Origin: Synechococcus sp. WH 5701 | Lineage (GTDB): Bacteria; Cyanobacteriota; Cyanobacteriia; PCC-6307; Cyanobiaceae | Direction of reading: 5' to 3' | Assembly: GCF_000153045.1 (NCBI RefSeq) | Contig: NZ_CH724160.1 | Coordinates: 1,004,362 to 1,068,361, forward strand | Length of the DNA stretch: 64,000 nucleotides | Shown here: positions 63,042 through 64,000 of the stretch, piece after piece | Layout of the letters: every line of letters starts with the position of its first letter | Position numbering within the stretch: the stretch's first letter is position 1 | Position numbers and translations under genes: made by a program | Notes under the pieces: generated by a model | What the model was told of the DNA's origin: nothing | Database searches by the model: none | Seen by the model: only the letters and a program-made list of their open reading frames with translations

Positions 63042-64000
63042 GGTCAAGCTACAAAGGGCTCACGGTGGATACCTTGGCACACAGAGGCGATGAAGGACGT
63101 AGTTACCTGCGATAAGTCTCGGGGAGCTGGAAACACGCTTTGATCCGGGAATTTCCGAATGGGGCAACCCCTAGAACGGCCAGCTGAATCCATAGGCTGG
63201 CACGAGCCAACCCAGCGAACTGAAACATCTTAGTAGCTGGAGGAAAGGAAAGTAAAAACGACTCCCTAAGTAGCGGCGAGCGAACGGGGAAGAGCCTAAA
63301 CCGATGGTTCCGACCATCGGGGTTGTGGGACAGCAACGTGGACCAGTGACGTTAGTGGAAGCGTTTGAAAGGCGCGCCATAGAGGGTGAAAGCCCCGTAC
63401 GCGAAAACGAATCTGGCCTAGCTGTATCCCGAGTAGTACGGAGCACGTGAAATTCCGTATGAATCTGCGAGGACCACCTCGTAAGGCTAAGTACTCCTGT
63501 GTGACCGATAGCGCAACAGTACCGCGAGGGAAAGGTGAAAAGAACCCCGGGAGGGGAGTGAAATAGAACATGAAACCGTGAGCTTACAAGCAATGGGAGC
63601 CCGACTGATCGGGTGACCGTGTGCCTGTTGAAGAATGAGCCGGCGACTTATAGGCACTGGCAGGTTAAACCGGGAATGGTGGAGCCATAGCGAAAGCGAG
63701 TCTGAATAGGGCGATCGTCAGTGTTTATAGACCCGAACCCGGGTGATCTAACCATGGCCAGGATGAAGCTTGGGTGATACCAAGTGGAGGTCCGAACCGA
63801 CTGATGTTGAAAAATCAGCGGATGAGCTGTGGTTAGGGGTGAAATGCCAATCGAACCCGGAGCTAGCTGGTTCTCCCCGAAATACGTTGAGGCGTAGCGT
63901 CTAGTGCTATAGCAGGGGGGTAAAGCCACCGTTTCGGTGCGGGCTGCGAGAGCGGTACCAAATCGATACGAACTCTGAATACCCTGTGTGAAACTAGGCA
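63042..64000 (+). rRNA. rrl: 23S ribosomal RNA, 5' part
   Basis: The 23S gene starts near GGTCAAGCTACAAAGGGCTC, followed by CACGGTGGATACCTTGGCA, and is cut by the window end. The first 959 bases are readable and include conserved domain I and II segments (for example GAAACATCTTAGTAGCTGGA-like and GGGTGAAAGCCCCGTACG). The 5' end is placed by analogy and may be a few bases off. Confidence 0.97.

Overview
This window reads as chromosomal DNA from a phycobilisome-containing cyanobacterium of the picocyanobacterial Synechococcus/Cyanobium type. The evidence is a set of photosynthesis genes (psaD, psbB, psbT, psbM, petB, petD, a phycocyanin rod cluster), a fused panC-cmk gene, high GC coding DNA and tight ATGA overlaps between neighbouring genes. 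The rod cluster has phycocyanin genes but no phycoerythrin genes, which suggests a green, phycocyanin-only strain. This is an inference from gene content; no database search was run.

Layout. 1-9 kb: end of larE, speD, recF, tRNA-Arg, an acetyltransferase, the trpE-gshA-ppc operon and psaD. 9-15.5 kb: a degenerate histidine kinase, rodA, mrp, hemF, an amidase-like protein and a probable complex C assembly protein. 15.5-24.8 kb: rnd, an LpxB-related protein, tRNA-Cys, several small or secreted unknowns, an aldo/keto reductase, purM, an RlpA-like protein, panC-cmk and a tyrosine phosphatase.

24.8-33.9 kb is the phycobilisome rod island: lyases cpcE, cpcF and cpcT, two almost identical cpcBA pairs, two CpcC-type rod linkers, cpcD, and a rod linker with a C-terminal hydrophobic segment (CpcL-like). 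33.9-43.5 kb: comF overlapping tRNA-Phe, a DUF2470 protein, an FGGY kinase with a coupled 39-residue membrane protein, metK, an HAD phosphatase, rpsA, nrdR, psbT, psbB, a 2Fe-2S protein and psbM. 43.5-48 kb: a double-domain Usp, a thioesterase, dprA with a LexA-like box just upstream, prmC and tsaC. 48-52 kb: a seven-gene Mrp-type cation/proton antiporter operon. 52-57 kb: tRNA-Thr, a short LuxR-type regulator, minE-minD-minC, an HD phosphohydrolase and ctpA. 57-60 kb: petB-petD and a GH100 invertase. 60-64 kb: a ribosomal RNA operon (long leader, 16S, tRNA-Ile, tRNA-Ala, start of 23S).

No CRISPR array, insertion sequence, prophage or obvious defence island was seen. Most of the window is core cyanobacterial gene content. 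The points that most deserve follow-up are the LexA-like site before dprA, the near-identical cpcBA duplication, the CpcL-like linker, three genes whose reading frames run into tRNA genes, the MrpA-less antiporter operon, and a 16S processing stem whose 5' arm lies about 540 nt upstream of the 16S gene.
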